A stretch of 64,000 bases of DNA from DATCYZ01 sp036526195 (lineage in GTDB: Bacteria > Pseudomonadota > Gammaproteobacteria > Burkholderiales > SG8-39), in the NCBI GenBank assembly GCA_036526195.1, contig DATCYZ010000080.1, positions 1 to 64,000 of the forward strand. The letters run 5' to 3'. Position numbers and translations under genes: made by a program. Every line of letters starts with the position of its first letter. Position 1 is the first letter of the stretch. The notes below the pieces were generated by a model. It worked only from the letters and a program-made list of their open reading frames with translations, was not told the origin of the DNA and did not search any database. Below, piece after piece: positions 29,096 to 37,529 of this stretch.

Positions 29096-30409
29096 TCAGG
29101 GCGCCATCAGGCGCGGCAGGTACAGCGTCAACTCGGGCACCGCCACCAGCAGGGCGACCACGCCCAGCGCCAGCGCGATGAACGGCGCCACCGAGCGGAT
29201 GATCTCGCCCATCGAGGTTTCCGGCGAGGCCCCCTTGGCGACGAACAGCAGCAAGCCGAAGGGCGGCGTGGCCAGGCTGATCTCGAGGATCATCAGCATC
29301 AGCACGCCGAACCAGACCGGCTCCAGCCCCAATTGCTGCACCACCGGCATGAACAGCGGCACCGTGATCATCATCATGCTCACCTGGTCCATGAAGCAGC
29401 CGAGGAAGAGCAGGATCAGCAGCATGCCCACCAGCAACTCGTACTTGCCCAGGCCCGTGCCCAGCACCGCGGCGGACAGGCCGCCCGAGGCCTGCGAGAA
29501 GGCCATCACCTGCGAGAAAGTGATCGAGCCGGCAATGATGAACAGCGTCATCACCGTGAAGCGCAGGGTCTGTCGCACCGAGACGAAGAAGTTCTCCCAG
29601 GTCAGCCGCCGATAGAGCGCCGCGGCCACCAGCGCCGCGGCGGCCCCAAGCGCGGCGGACTCGGTGGGCGTCGCCACGCCGCCGATGATGCTGCCGACCA
29701 CCACGAAGAAGATCCCGGAGAGCGGCAGCACGTACTTGACGAAGGGCATCACGCGCTCGCGCAGGCTCAGTTCCTCGACCTCGTAGGCCGGGGCGAGCGA
29801 GGGGTCGAGCGTGCAGCGGACGATGACGTAGCCGAAGAACAGCACGGCGAGGATCAGCGCCGGAGCGATCGAGGCGATCAGCAGTTCGCCGATCGGAATC
29901 TGGGCGATCGAGCCGAGCAGCACCGCGAGCGCCGAAGGCGGGATCAGCATCGCCAGCCCGCCGACCGCGACGATCGGGCCGACGGCGATCACCGGCTTGT
30001 AGCCGCGCCGGTACATCTCCGGCAGCAGGGTCGAACCGAGCATCGCGGTGTTGGCGATCGTCGAGCCCGAAAGCGAGGAGAAGATGGTGCCGCCGGTGAT
30101 CGCCACCAGCGAGAGCCGTCCGGGGACGCGCGTGATCAGCTTGTCCACCGCGTCGATCGCGCGCGCCGCGACGCCGGTGTAGAACATGATCTCGCCCATC
30201 AGGATGAACAGCGGGATGGGCGCCAGCGCGAAGCTCTGCACCGAGTCGACGGCGTTGCGCACCAGCTGGATCACGCCGTTCTCCCCGCCCATGAAGACGT
30301 ACGCGCCGATCAGGTTGGTGGCGAAGAAGGCGAAGACCACCGGCACGCCGAGCGCCATGAAGCCGACGAGCGTGCCGAGCAGCACCAGCAGGATCATGTA
30401 CCAGCTCAT
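29096..30409 (-). CDS. dctM: TRAP transporter large permease (DctM)
   Basis: The 437-aa inner membrane protein has 12 or more helices of the DctM family, the ion-coupled translocation subunit of TRAP importers. Visible marks are ALAPIPLFILMGEIMFYTGVA, FSSLSGSTIANTAMLGSTLLPEM and PTESAALGA. The start lies 4 bases after the stop of the small permease. With DctQ and DctP it completes a high-affinity importer for an organic acid. Confidence 0.95.
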   Translation of the reverse strand: MSWYMILLVLLGTLVGFMALGVPVVFAFFATNLIGAYVFMGGENGVIQLVRNAVDSVQSFALAPIPLFILMGEIMFYTGVAARAIDAVDKLITRVPGRLSLVAITGGTIFSSLSGSTIANTAMLGSTLLPEMYRRGYKPVIAVGPIVAVGGLAMLIPPSALAVLLGSIAQIPIGELLIASIAPALILAVLFFGYVIVRCTLDPSLAPAYEVEELSLRERVMPFVKYVLPLSGIFFVVVGSIIGGVATPTESAALGAAAALVAAALYRRLTWENFFVSVRQTLRFTVMTLFIIAGSITFSQVMAFSQASGGLSAAVLGTGLGKYELLVGMLLILLFLGCFMDQVSMMMITVPLFMPVVQQLGLEPVWFGVLMLMILEISLATPPFGLLLFVAKGASPETSMGEIIRSVAPFIALALGVVALLVAVPELTLYLPRLMAP

Positions 30410-30413
30410 CGGC

Positions 30414-30938
30414 TCAGACGCTCTGGCGCCGCTCGAGCGCGTGCGTGTCCTCGGGCCTCGCCGCGCGCAGGACGAACTGCACGGTGAGGATCAGGAACAC
30501 CGGCGGCGCGAGGACGTACAGGTACCACTCCGGGAAGACGAAGGTCTCGTGCACCAGGTTGTTCTGCGTGTACGAGCGCCACAGCACCCGGCAGGCGAAC
30601 ACGAAAAGGATGCCGCAGACCATTGCGCCGACGCCGTCGGCGATGCGCTGCACCAGCCTGCGCGGCCCGGGCGGGAAGCGTTCGACGACGATCTCGATGG
30701 CGATATGGCCCTGCTCGCGCAACACCCAGGGGGCGGCGAGGAAGGTGATCGCGTACAGCATGTACTCGGTGACATCCAGCGTCCACGGCATCGCGAACAG
30801 GCGCAGGGTGCGCGAGGCGACATCGAAGCAGACCAGCAGGGTGAGGACGCACAGCAGCACGCCCGCCACCAGCGCGAGCGCGTCCACCAGCCGGTCAAAC
30901 CACGACCGGCGGCGTTGCGGGACGTTCAGCACGGCCAC
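30414..30938 (-). CDS. dctQ: TRAP transporter small permease (DctQ)
   Basis: The 174-aa protein has four membrane helices and the DctQ hallmarks VCFDVASRTLRLFAMPWTLDVTEYML and WVLREQGHIAIEI. DctQ docks on DctM and stabilises the carrier. It lies between the binding protein (49 bases upstream) and the large permease, in the usual dctPQM order. Confidence 0.93.
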   Translation of the reverse strand: MAVLNVPQRRRSWFDRLVDALALVAGVLLCVLTLLVCFDVASRTLRLFAMPWTLDVTEYMLYAITFLAAPWVLREQGHIAIEIVVERFPPGPRRLVQRIADGVGAMVCGILFVFACRVLWRSYTQNNLVHETFVFPEWYLYVLAPPVFLILTVQFVLRAARPEDTHALERRQSV

Positions 30939-30987
30939 GGCAGGACCCGCGGGACGCCGGCCCGGCGTCCCGCGCGAGGCCGCAGGA

Positions 30988-31950
30988 TCACTTGCCGCTG
31001 AGCAGCGGGCGGATCTTCTTCACGAAGTCGGCATCCCCCTTGGCAAGGTCCGACCAGTAGATCTCCTCCGCGTTGCTGGCGAAGGCCGCGCCCATGTCGA
31101 CCACCTGGATGTTGGCCGCCTTCTGCGCCGCCTGCTGCACGGCGTCTTCCGCCGCGCGCCATTTCGGCCATTCGCCCTCGACCCACTCCGCCATCTTCGA
31201 CAGGCAGCCGCGCTGCTCGTTGTCGAGTCCCTTCCACTTGTCGAGGTTGACGATGACCGCCACCGCCGCGCTGATGAAGCCCGGGTCGTGGCGCACCTTG
31301 GTGTACTTCTGCCAGCCGAAGTCCTGGATGCCCCAGAGCGGCCAGCCGTAGCCGTCGACGGCGCCGCGCTCGAGCGCGGTGTAGACCTCGGGGGGCGCCA
31401 TGCGCACCGGGTTCGCCCCGAGCGACTTGAAGAAGGCATCGTAGATCGGCACCGAGCGCAGCCGGAAACCGTCAAACTTTCCGTCCTTTCCGGGCTTGGT
31501 GGTGTACAGGTGGAACCGCACCCCGTTGAACAAATGCGTCAGGTAATAGGCGTTCAGCTTCTTGTTGTACTCGTCGTTGATCATCGCCCAGGCGCCGTTC
31601 TTGCGCTGCTCCGCGGACTCGACCCGCGCCACGCTGATCACGTCGCCGGCGGGCACCGCGCCGCGAAAGTAGTTCGGCGGCCCGTAATGCATGTCGATAA
31701 CGCCATTCTTGACCGCGTTCCACTGCTCGAGCGAGGGCACCGCCTCGGGGCCGACGACGCTGATGTTCACCTTGCCCGCGCACTGCTTGTTGGTTTCCTC
31801 GACAAAGCGCACGAACTGCCTGGCGACGATCGAGCGCACCGGCAGGAACGAGGCGGCCTTCAGCTTGACTTCGGCGGCCACGGCCGCGGGGGGCAGGACG
31901 GCGGCGGCCAAGGCCGACGCGCAGGCAATGCTGATCACGGAACGTTTCAC
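30988..31950 (-). CDS. dctP: TRAP transporter substrate-binding protein (DctP family)
   Basis: The 320-aa periplasmic protein starts at GTG 31950, chosen because CCTGAGGAGGAG lies just upstream and a signal peptide follows (MKRSVISIACASALAAAVLP, cleaved near AVAAE). The body has the DctP fold with GAVDGYGWPLWGIQDFGW around the binding cleft. The Arg usually binding the carboxylate is plausible at RMAPPEVY, suggesting a carboxylate ligand. Adjacent opine-dehydrogenase-like and hydroxyacyl-CoA-dehydrogenase-like genes hint at an amino-acid conjugate or hydroxy acid. Confidence 0.92.
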   Translation of the reverse strand: MKRSVISIACASALAAAVLPPAAVAAEVKLKAASFLPVRSIVARQFVRFVEETNKQCAGKVNISVVGPEAVPSLEQWNAVKNGVIDMHYGPPNYFRGAVPAGDVISVARVESAEQRKNGAWAMINDEYNKKLNAYYLTHLFNGVRFHLYTTKPGKDGKFDGFRLRSVPIYDAFFKSLGANPVRMAPPEVYTALERGAVDGYGWPLWGIQDFGWQKYTKVRHDPGFISAAVAVIVNLDKWKGLDNEQRGCLSKMAEWVEGEWPKWRAAEDAVQQAAQKAANIQVVDMGAAFASNAEEIYWSDLAKGDADFVKKIRPLLSGK

Positions 31951-32018
31951 GGATGCTCTCCTCCTCAGGGGTTCGGGCCAGTCTAACCAGCCCCCGGAGT
32001 CACGGCAAGCCGGGGGGC

Positions 32019-33008
32019 TCAGTTGCGCGCAGGCCCGGGCGCGGGCAGCAATCCCAGGTGCCGGTACAGGCGCACGTAACGGCCGACGAGGTCCTCCTGG
32101 TACGCCGACAGGTCGCGGCTGCGCCAGTCGTACAGGCCCTCGCCTTCGCGCGCGCCGCGCTTGCCGGAGTCCATCAGGCGACGCACGATCTCCGGCGGCT
32201 CGTAGCGCGGCGCGTTCAGCGCCTGCGCCATCGAGCGCGAGGCGTAATACAGGATGTCGAGCCCGCCATAGTCGATGAACTCGCACAGGCCCATCGCGGT
32301 GTAGCGCGGGCCGAAGCCGGCGCGCACGGCGCGGTCGATATCCTCCGGCGTCGCCACCCCTTCCTCGACCAGTCGCGCCGCCTCGTTCATCGCCGCGGAC
32401 TGCAGCCGCGGCACGATGTAGCCGGGCGAGGCGGCGCAGCGCACCACCACCTTGCCCGCGGTTTCGAGCAGCGCCTTGACCGCGTCGAAGGTGGCAACGG
32501 TGGTCGCAGCCGCCGGCGACACTTCCACCAGCGGGATCAGGTAGGCCGGGTTGAGGAAGTGCGCGTTCAGGAAGCGGCCCGGATGCGTCACCATCTGCGC
32601 CAGCGTGTCCGAGAGCATCGAGGAGGTGGTCGAGGCGATGATCGCCTCCGGTCGCAGGTGCGCGCAGGCGCGCGCGAAGGCGTCGCGCTTCGCCTCCGGC
32701 GTTTCGGTCACGCCCTCGAACACCACGTCGGCCTCGGCGAGCGCAGCGCCCGCCTCGATGTACGGCACCACCCGGATGCGATCGAGGATCGCCGCCTCGC
32801 CCCCGGCTTCCAGCACCCCGAGCGCGGCGAGCCGCGACAGGTTGCCGGCGATCTCGGCGCGCGCCTCGCGGGCGATGGCCACCGCCGCGTCGCCGGACCG
32901 CGGCTTGAAATCGATGATGTCCACGCGGTAACCGGCGTAGGCAAAGACATGGCCGATGCCGCGGCCCATGCGCCCGGCCCCGAGCGCGACGATGCGACGC
33001 AGGCTCAA
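32019..33008 (-). CDS. 3-hydroxyacyl-CoA dehydrogenase-like NAD enzyme (short form)
   Basis: The 329-aa two-domain dehydrogenase has a Rossmann N-terminus with GAGRMGRGIG, the central TSSML...AHFLNPAYLIPLVEV catalytic region and a helical C-domain with FGPRYTAMGLCEFIDYGG. The layout resembles L-carnitine, L-gulonate and 3-hydroxybutyryl-CoA dehydrogenases rather than the long FadB type. The start is taken as TTG 33008, which overlaps the stop of the preceding gene (TTGA) and puts the Rossmann strand at residue 5; no ATG is available there. It is coupled to the opine-dehydrogenase-like gene. Confidence 0.85.
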   Translation of the reverse strand: MSLRRIVALGAGRMGRGIGHVFAYAGYRVDIIDFKPRSGDAAVAIAREARAEIAGNLSRLAALGVLEAGGEAAILDRIRVVPYIEAGAALAEADVVFEGVTETPEAKRDAFARACAHLRPEAIIASTTSSMLSDTLAQMVTHPGRFLNAHFLNPAYLIPLVEVSPAAATTVATFDAVKALLETAGKVVVRCAASPGYIVPRLQSAAMNEAARLVEEGVATPEDIDRAVRAGFGPRYTAMGLCEFIDYGGLDILYYASRSMAQALNAPRYEPPEIVRRLMDSGKRGAREGEGLYDWRSRDLSAYQEDLVGRYVRLYRHLGLLPAPGPARN

Positions 33009-34087
33009 AGCCCCTCCTGCAACAGGGTGCGCAGGGCGGCCGGCGTGTGGCCCGCAAGCCCGAGCGCCTCGAGCGTGCGCGGTCCGGCGCGCAGGTCGCT
33101 GCCGGTCACCGCCGAGCCGAGCGCCAGCAGCCCGCGCGCCACCGGGCAGGCCACGCCGGCCCACTCGCACACCGACACGAGGAAGGCCAGCCCGTGGGCG
33201 ACATCCTCCAGCATGTAGCGGTGCTGCAGCAGGTCGATGCGCTCGCGCCAGTCGTTCGAGTCGGTCAGCTTCTGGTGCACGCGCCGCCCGTACATCCATT
33301 CCTCGCCGTCGGGGCGGTAATGGTCGATGAGCGGGAAGTGCGGGGCGGCATAGCCGAGCGCAACCCGCGCGGCGATGCGTTCCGCGTCGAGCGCGTCGGT
33401 GACGCGCCGGATCGCCGGCTGGGTGCCCTCCTTGTGGATGTCCCAGCGCTCGAAATGCTCCAGCGGGCCGGCATTCATCAGGATGAGGGGCGGGTGGATG
33501 ACCGGGCCGGCGTTCATCAGCGCGCCGGAGAGCGCGTCCTCGACCGGCTCGACGGCCGGGAACACCTGCTTCAGCACCGCAAAGGCCGCGTCGTGCAGCC
33601 GCGCCGGGAAGACGCCGGTCGGCAGGCGCGTCGCGCGCGCGGTGATCGCCACCGTGCCGGGCCCGTGCCTGCGGGTCAGCCACGGCAGCGTGCCGGTCTC
33701 GGCGAAGGCAAAGGCCGCGCGGTTGCCCGCCTCGCGCGCGATGCGGGCCATGACGAAGCTGCCGAAGGTCCCGGGCGGCAGGAACACCACCTGCCCGTCT
33801 GCAAGGTGCGGCGCGATGCGCCGGGCGTTGTCCACCTGCGAGAAGGCCGGATCCGGCATCACCACCAGGGCCGCGCCCTGCAGCGCAGCCTCCGGGGTCT
33901 CCGCGACCGCGGCAATCGGCACCGCCCGCTCGCCTTCGGCGTCGCGCAGCCTCAGGCCGCCCGCCGCGCGCAGGGCCTCGCGCGCTTCGGCGTTCCTGCG
34001 CCAGAGCCGCACCCGGTGCCCGTGCGCCGACAGGTCCGCCGCGCAGGCGGCGGCGCCGTTGCCGCCGCCAAGGACTGCGACTTCCAT
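33005..34087 (-). CDS. NAD/NADP octopine/nopaline dehydrogenase family protein
   Basis: The 360-aa protein has an N-terminal Rossmann motif (VAVLGGGNGAAACAADLSAHGH) and a helical C-terminal domain of the opine dehydrogenase type (GALMNAGPVIHPPLILMNAG with the catalytic His region, and HYMLED-like helices). Opine dehydrogenases reversibly join or split an amino acid and a keto acid. In front of a TRAP importer it may instead oxidise an imported opine-like or hydroxy-acid compound. It is the first gene of the TRAP operon and has a 24-bp palindrome 28 bases upstream of its ATG. Confidence 0.85.
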   Translation of the reverse strand: MEVAVLGGGNGAAACAADLSAHGHRVRLWRRNAEAREALRAAGGLRLRDAEGERAVPIAAVAETPEAALQGAALVVMPDPAFSQVDNARRIAPHLADGQVVFLPPGTFGSFVMARIAREAGNRAAFAFAETGTLPWLTRRHGPGTVAITARATRLPTGVFPARLHDAAFAVLKQVFPAVEPVEDALSGALMNAGPVIHPPLILMNAGPLEHFERWDIHKEGTQPAIRRVTDALDAERIAARVALGYAAPHFPLIDHYRPDGEEWMYGRRVHQKLTDSNDWRERIDLLQHRYMLEDVAHGLAFLVSVCEWAGVACPVARGLLALGSAVTGSDLRAGPRTLEALGLAGHTPAALRTLLQEGL

Positions 34088-34115
34088 CGGGTTCAGCGCC
34101 GCGCCGGCATCAGGA

Positions 34116-34139
34116 AAATGTTCCCGATCGGGAACATTT
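34116..34139. promoter_or_regulatory. 24-bp perfect palindrome before the opine dehydrogenase/TRAP operon
   Basis: AAATGTTCCCGATCGGGAACATTT is a perfect 24-base palindrome. It sits 7 bases after the pentapeptide-protein stop and 28 bases before the ATG of the next gene on the minus strand. The size and shape fit an operator for a dimeric repressor; TGTTCC-type half-sites are used by some IclR regulators (recalled). As RNA it could fold into a 10-bp stem with a GATC loop, but no T-run follows, so a terminator role is less likely. Confidence 0.6.
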
Positions 34140-34146
34140 CGCCGCC

Positions 34147-34839
34147 CTACTCCGCACAGGGCCAGCTCTTCGACGGCGCCAGGCCCGCGGGCAGGCGGGT
34201 CTTGGCATCACCGCAGGCCGCATCGAGCTGTTCCTGCGTCAGGCCCTTCACCGCCGAGAGGTCGGTGCCCTCGATGTGCATGCCGAAGGTGAAGCTGCGG
34301 GAGAAATCGGCCCCCGTGAGCCGCGCGCCGAGGAAGCTCGCGCGCCCGAGGTTCGAACTGCGCAGGTTCACCCCCGCCATTTCCGCACGGTCGAACACGG
34401 AACGGCCGAAATCGCCCTTCGACAGGTTGGCGCCGTTCAGGAATGCGCCGGTGAAGTTGCTGCGATGGATCTCCGCCTTCTCGAGGTTTGCGGCGTCCAT
34501 GCGCGCGCCGGTGAAGTTGCTGCGCACGGCATAGGCCTTGCTGAAATTGGCCCCGCCGAGCTTCGCCTCGCGAAACGAACTGCGGTTGAACTCGGCGGCG
34601 ACGAAGCTCGACCCGGTGAAGTCGCTGGAGGAGAAATCGATGCTGTTCAGCACCGCACGGTCCAGCCGTGCGCCGCCAAAGCGCTCGCCGCGCAGCATCA
34701 ACTGCTGCTTGGCGCAGCCGCTCCAGTTCATCCTCGGTCCCGGCGGATCGTCGCAGCCCGCGCGCGCCGCCTGCGGCAGCAGCGCACCCGCGGCCAGCGC
34801 AAGCCCCAGCGCCGTGACCGCGCCTCGAACCGGCTGCAT
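34147..34839 (-). CDS. exported pentapeptide-repeat protein
   Basis: The 230-aa protein has a signal peptide (about 1-27, ending PQAARAG) followed by roughly 25 tandem pentapeptides of the A(D/N)(L/F)xx type from about 50 to 190, which form a right-handed quadrilateral beta helix. The C-terminus (LTQEQLDAACGDAKTRLP) is the capping segment common in exported members. The start at 34839 is chosen because GGAAAGGAGGGG lies just upstream and the signal peptide begins there. Its function is unknown. It follows the cupin gene by 40 bases. Confidence 0.88.
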   Translation of the reverse strand: MQPVRGAVTALGLALAAGALLPQAARAGCDDPPGPRMNWSGCAKQQLMLRGERFGGARLDRAVLNSIDFSSSDFTGSSFVAAEFNRSSFREAKLGGANFSKAYAVRSNFTGARMDAANLEKAEIHRSNFTGAFLNGANLSKGDFGRSVFDRAEMAGVNLRSSNLGRASFLGARLTGADFSRSFTFGMHIEGTDLSAVKGLTQEQLDAACGDAKTRLPAGLAPSKSWPCAE

Positions 34840-34879
34840 CCGCCCCTCCTTTCCTCCACGGGTTTCGATCGTCATGGTC

Positions 34880-35179
34880 TCAGGGCTTCATCTCGATTTC
34901 GATGAACGCGTACTCGACCGCGTTCGCGTTGATGACGTCGTGCTCCACGCCGACATTGCGGAAATAGGGCACGCCCTTCTTCAGGTCGGCGTGCGTGACC
35001 TCGCCGCCGGCGCCCACCAGCCGCAACCTGCCGTCGGCCATCGGCACCACGACGTAATCGTACTCGTGCCGGTGCCAGCCGGTGGCCGCGCCCGGGGCAA
35101 AGCGCCACTCGGTGACCCGCACCCGTTCGTTGTCGATGAAGACCGTCGGCACGGCGGCCGCGGGTTTCGCCTCGCTCAT
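34880..35179 (-). CDS. cupin-domain protein
   Basis: The 99-aa protein is a single small beta barrel with the cupin metal motif GWHRHEYDYVVVP (His-x-His-x(3)-Tyr in place of the usual Glu) and a second-motif region YFRNVGVEHDVIN. Members bind a metal and a small molecule or act as isomerases. Its start overlaps the GlcG-like stop in an ATGA, so the two are translated together. No specific function can be read. Confidence 0.85.
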   Translation of the reverse strand: MSEAKPAAAVPTVFIDNERVRVTEWRFAPGAATGWHRHEYDYVVVPMADGRLRLVGAGGEVTHADLKKGVPYFRNVGVEHDVINANAVEYAFIEIEMKP

Positions 35180-35586
35180 GGCTTTGCTCCAAGCGCGGCA
35201 ATGCCCGCCGCGGCGATTAACTCGTCCTCGTGCGACTGCACGCCTGAGACCCCCACGCCGCCGACACAGGCGCCCTCCACCAGGATCGGCAGCCCGCCCT
35301 GCACCGGCAGCACCCCCGGCAGCATCATGGTCGCGACCCGGCCGGCCGCGACGCGCTCCTCCCAGACCCCGGTGGCGCGCCGCGAAAAGGCCGCGGTGTA
35401 GCCCTTGGCCACCGCGTTGGCCGCATTGGAGGGCGTCGAGCCGTCCATGCGCACGAAGTGCAGCAAATGCCCGCCGTCATCGAGGATGGCGATGCTGACG
35501 CTCCAGCGGTGCCTGCGGGCCTCGGCCTCCGCGGCGGCGGAGATGGCCCGGCAGTCCTCCAGCGTCAGTTCCTTGCGGGTCTTCAT
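35176..35586 (-). CDS. GlcG/HbpS family heme-binding-like protein
   Basis: The 136-aa protein has the GlcG/HbpS (DUF336) layout: TLEDCRAISAAAEAEARR, VSIAILDDGGHLLHFVRMDGS, ANAVAKGYTAAF and a C-terminal GACVGGVGVSGVQSHEDE. HbpS binds heme; GlcG proteins accompany acid-utilisation operons and their role is unclear. The start at 35586 overlaps the prpE stop by 4 bases (ATGA). It sits between propionyl-CoA synthetase and the cupin. Confidence 0.9.
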   Translation of the reverse strand: MKTRKELTLEDCRAISAAAEAEARRHRWSVSIAILDDGGHLLHFVRMDGSTPSNAANAVAKGYTAAFSRRATGVWEERVAAGRVATMMLPGVLPVQGGLPILVEGACVGGVGVSGVQSHEDELIAAAGIAALGAKP

Positions 35587-37487
35587 GCCTTGCCGCCCGC
35601 CAGCGCGTCGCGGATCTGCTGCAGCGTCGAGGGATCCTCGATGGTGGTGAGGTCGCCCGGGTCGCGGCCTTCGGCGAGCGCCTGGATCGCCCGGCGCAGC
35701 GTCTTGCCCGAGCGGGTCTTCGGCAGCAGGGTGACCAGGTGCACCGCGCGCGGGCGGCCGATGGCACCGAGTTCGCGGTCGACCGTCGCCATCACGGCCT
35801 TCTGCAACGCCTCGCGCGCGGCCGGCGTTCCCAGGCCCGAGGCGTCTTTTGCCACCGCGAAGGCGAGCGGCATCTGGCCCTTCACCGGGTCGAGCACGCC
35901 GACCACCGCGCATTCCGCGATGTTCGGATGCGCGCACACGGCTTCCTCGATTTCGCGCGTGCCGAGGCGATGGCCGGCGACGTTGATGACGTCGTCCGTG
36001 CGGCCGAGGATGAAGTAGTAGCCGTCGTCGTCGCGGATGCCCCAGTCGAAGGTGGAGTACACCTGACGGGTCGAGAAGGTCGTGTAATAGGTCTGCACGT
36101 AACGTTCGTCGTCGCCCCAGACCGTGGTCATGCATCCCGGCGGCAGCGGCGGCACGATGCCCACCAGCGCCTTTTCGTTCGCGCCGGCCTCGCTGGCGTC
36201 GGACTCGCGGAACAGGCGCAGGTCGTAGCCATAGACCGGAAACGAGGGGCTGCCGAACTTGTTCTGCGTCGCCTCGATGCCCGGCACCGCCGAGAGCACC
36301 GGCCAGCCGGTCTCGGTCTGCCAGTAATGGTCGATCACCGGCTTCTTCAGCGCCTCGCTGATCCAGACATGGGTGGGCTCATCCAGCGGCTCCCCGGCGA
36401 GGAACAGGTGCCGCAGCGAGGACAGGTCGTACTTCGAAATCAGCGCCGGGTCGTGCTTCTTGAGCACGCGGATCGCCGTCGGCGCCGAGAACATCACGCT
36501 CACCTTGTAGTCCTCGACGATCTTCCACCAGACGCCGGCATCGGGGCGGATCGGCACGCCCTCGTACAGGATCGTCGTCATGCCGGCGATCAGCGGCCCG
36601 TAGACGATGTAGGAATGCCCCACGACCCAGCCGATGTCGCTGGTGGTGAACATGGTTTCGCCCGGCTTGCCGCAGAAGATGTGCTGCATCGACGAGGCCA
36701 GCGCCACGGCGTAACCGCCGACATCGCGCTGCACGCCCTTGGGCTTGCCGGTGGTGCCCGAGGTGTAGAGGATGTACGAAGGCGCGTTCGATTCGAGCCA
36801 GGCGCAGGGCACCGAGGCGCCCGCGTGCTTCGCTGCGAGTTCCTGCCAGTCGACATCCCGTCCCGGCACCCGCTTCAGGTCCGGGTCCAGCCCGCGGTGA
36901 AAGAGCAGCACGTGCGCGGGCGGGTGCTTCGCCAGCTTGAGCGAGGCGTCCACCAGCGCCTTGTACAGCACCGGCTTGCCCATGCGGCTGCCGCCGTCGG
37001 CGGTGATCATCAGTCGGGGCCTGGCGTCGTCGATGCGCGCCGCGAGGCTCGCCGCGGCGAAGCCGCCGAACACCACCGAGTGGATAGCGCCGAGCCGCGC
37101 GCAGGCCAGCATGGCAAAGACGGCTTCCGCGATCATCGGCATGTAGATGATCACCCGGTCGCCGCGCACCACGCCGAGCGAGGCGAGCATGGCGGCGGCG
37201 CGGTTCACCTCGGCATGCAGTTCGCCGTAGGTGTAGCTGCGCGTCTCGTTCGTCTCGGTGGAGATCCACACCAGCGCCGGTTGCGCCGCGCGTGCGGCGA
37301 GGTGCCGGTCGATCGCGTTGTGGCACAGGTTGGTCTCGCCGCCGACGAACCATTTCGCGAACGGCGGGCGCGAGAAGTCCAGCACCGTGTCGAAGGGTCG
37401 GTGCCAGTCGATCGCCCCGGCCTGCTCGCGCCAGAACCCGTCCCGATCCTCGATCGAGCGGCGGTGGAATTCGCTGTAAGTGCCCAT
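35583..37487 (-). CDS. prpE: propionyl-CoA synthetase
   Basis: The 634-aa adenylate-forming enzyme activates propionate. It shares the acetyl-CoA synthetase fold but has the PrpE features FHRRSIEDRDGFWREQAGAIDWHRPFD in its N-terminus and ILYTSGTTGKPKGVQRDVGGY at the P-loop. The hinge is YFILGRTDDVINVAGHRLG and the catalytic lysine segment PKTRSGKTLRRAI. The usual prpBCD genes are present but 14 kb away on the other strand. The neighbour upstream is an acrylyl-CoA reductase gene that would itself make propionyl-CoA. Confidence 0.95.
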   Translation of the reverse strand: MGTYSEFHRRSIEDRDGFWREQAGAIDWHRPFDTVLDFSRPPFAKWFVGGETNLCHNAIDRHLAARAAQPALVWISTETNETRSYTYGELHAEVNRAAAMLASLGVVRGDRVIIYMPMIAEAVFAMLACARLGAIHSVVFGGFAAASLAARIDDARPRLMITADGGSRMGKPVLYKALVDASLKLAKHPPAHVLLFHRGLDPDLKRVPGRDVDWQELAAKHAGASVPCAWLESNAPSYILYTSGTTGKPKGVQRDVGGYAVALASSMQHIFCGKPGETMFTTSDIGWVVGHSYIVYGPLIAGMTTILYEGVPIRPDAGVWWKIVEDYKVSVMFSAPTAIRVLKKHDPALISKYDLSSLRHLFLAGEPLDEPTHVWISEALKKPVIDHYWQTETGWPVLSAVPGIEATQNKFGSPSFPVYGYDLRLFRESDASEAGANEKALVGIVPPLPPGCMTTVWGDDERYVQTYYTTFSTRQVYSTFDWGIRDDDGYYFILGRTDDVINVAGHRLGTREIEEAVCAHPNIAECAVVGVLDPVKGQMPLAFAVAKDASGLGTPAAREALQKAVMATVDRELGAIGRPRAVHLVTLLPKTRSGKTLRRAIQALAEGRDPGDLTTIEDPSTLQQIRDALAGGKA

Positions 37488-37529
37488 CTCGTCCTCCTGC
37501 CGGTTGCCGCGCCCCTGCGCCGGGGCGTC

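Noticed and set aside
34116..34139. Rho-independent terminator of the pentapeptide gene
   Set aside because: The stem has no following T-run and the symmetry is perfect to the centre, which fits a DNA operator better; a minor terminator role is not excluded.
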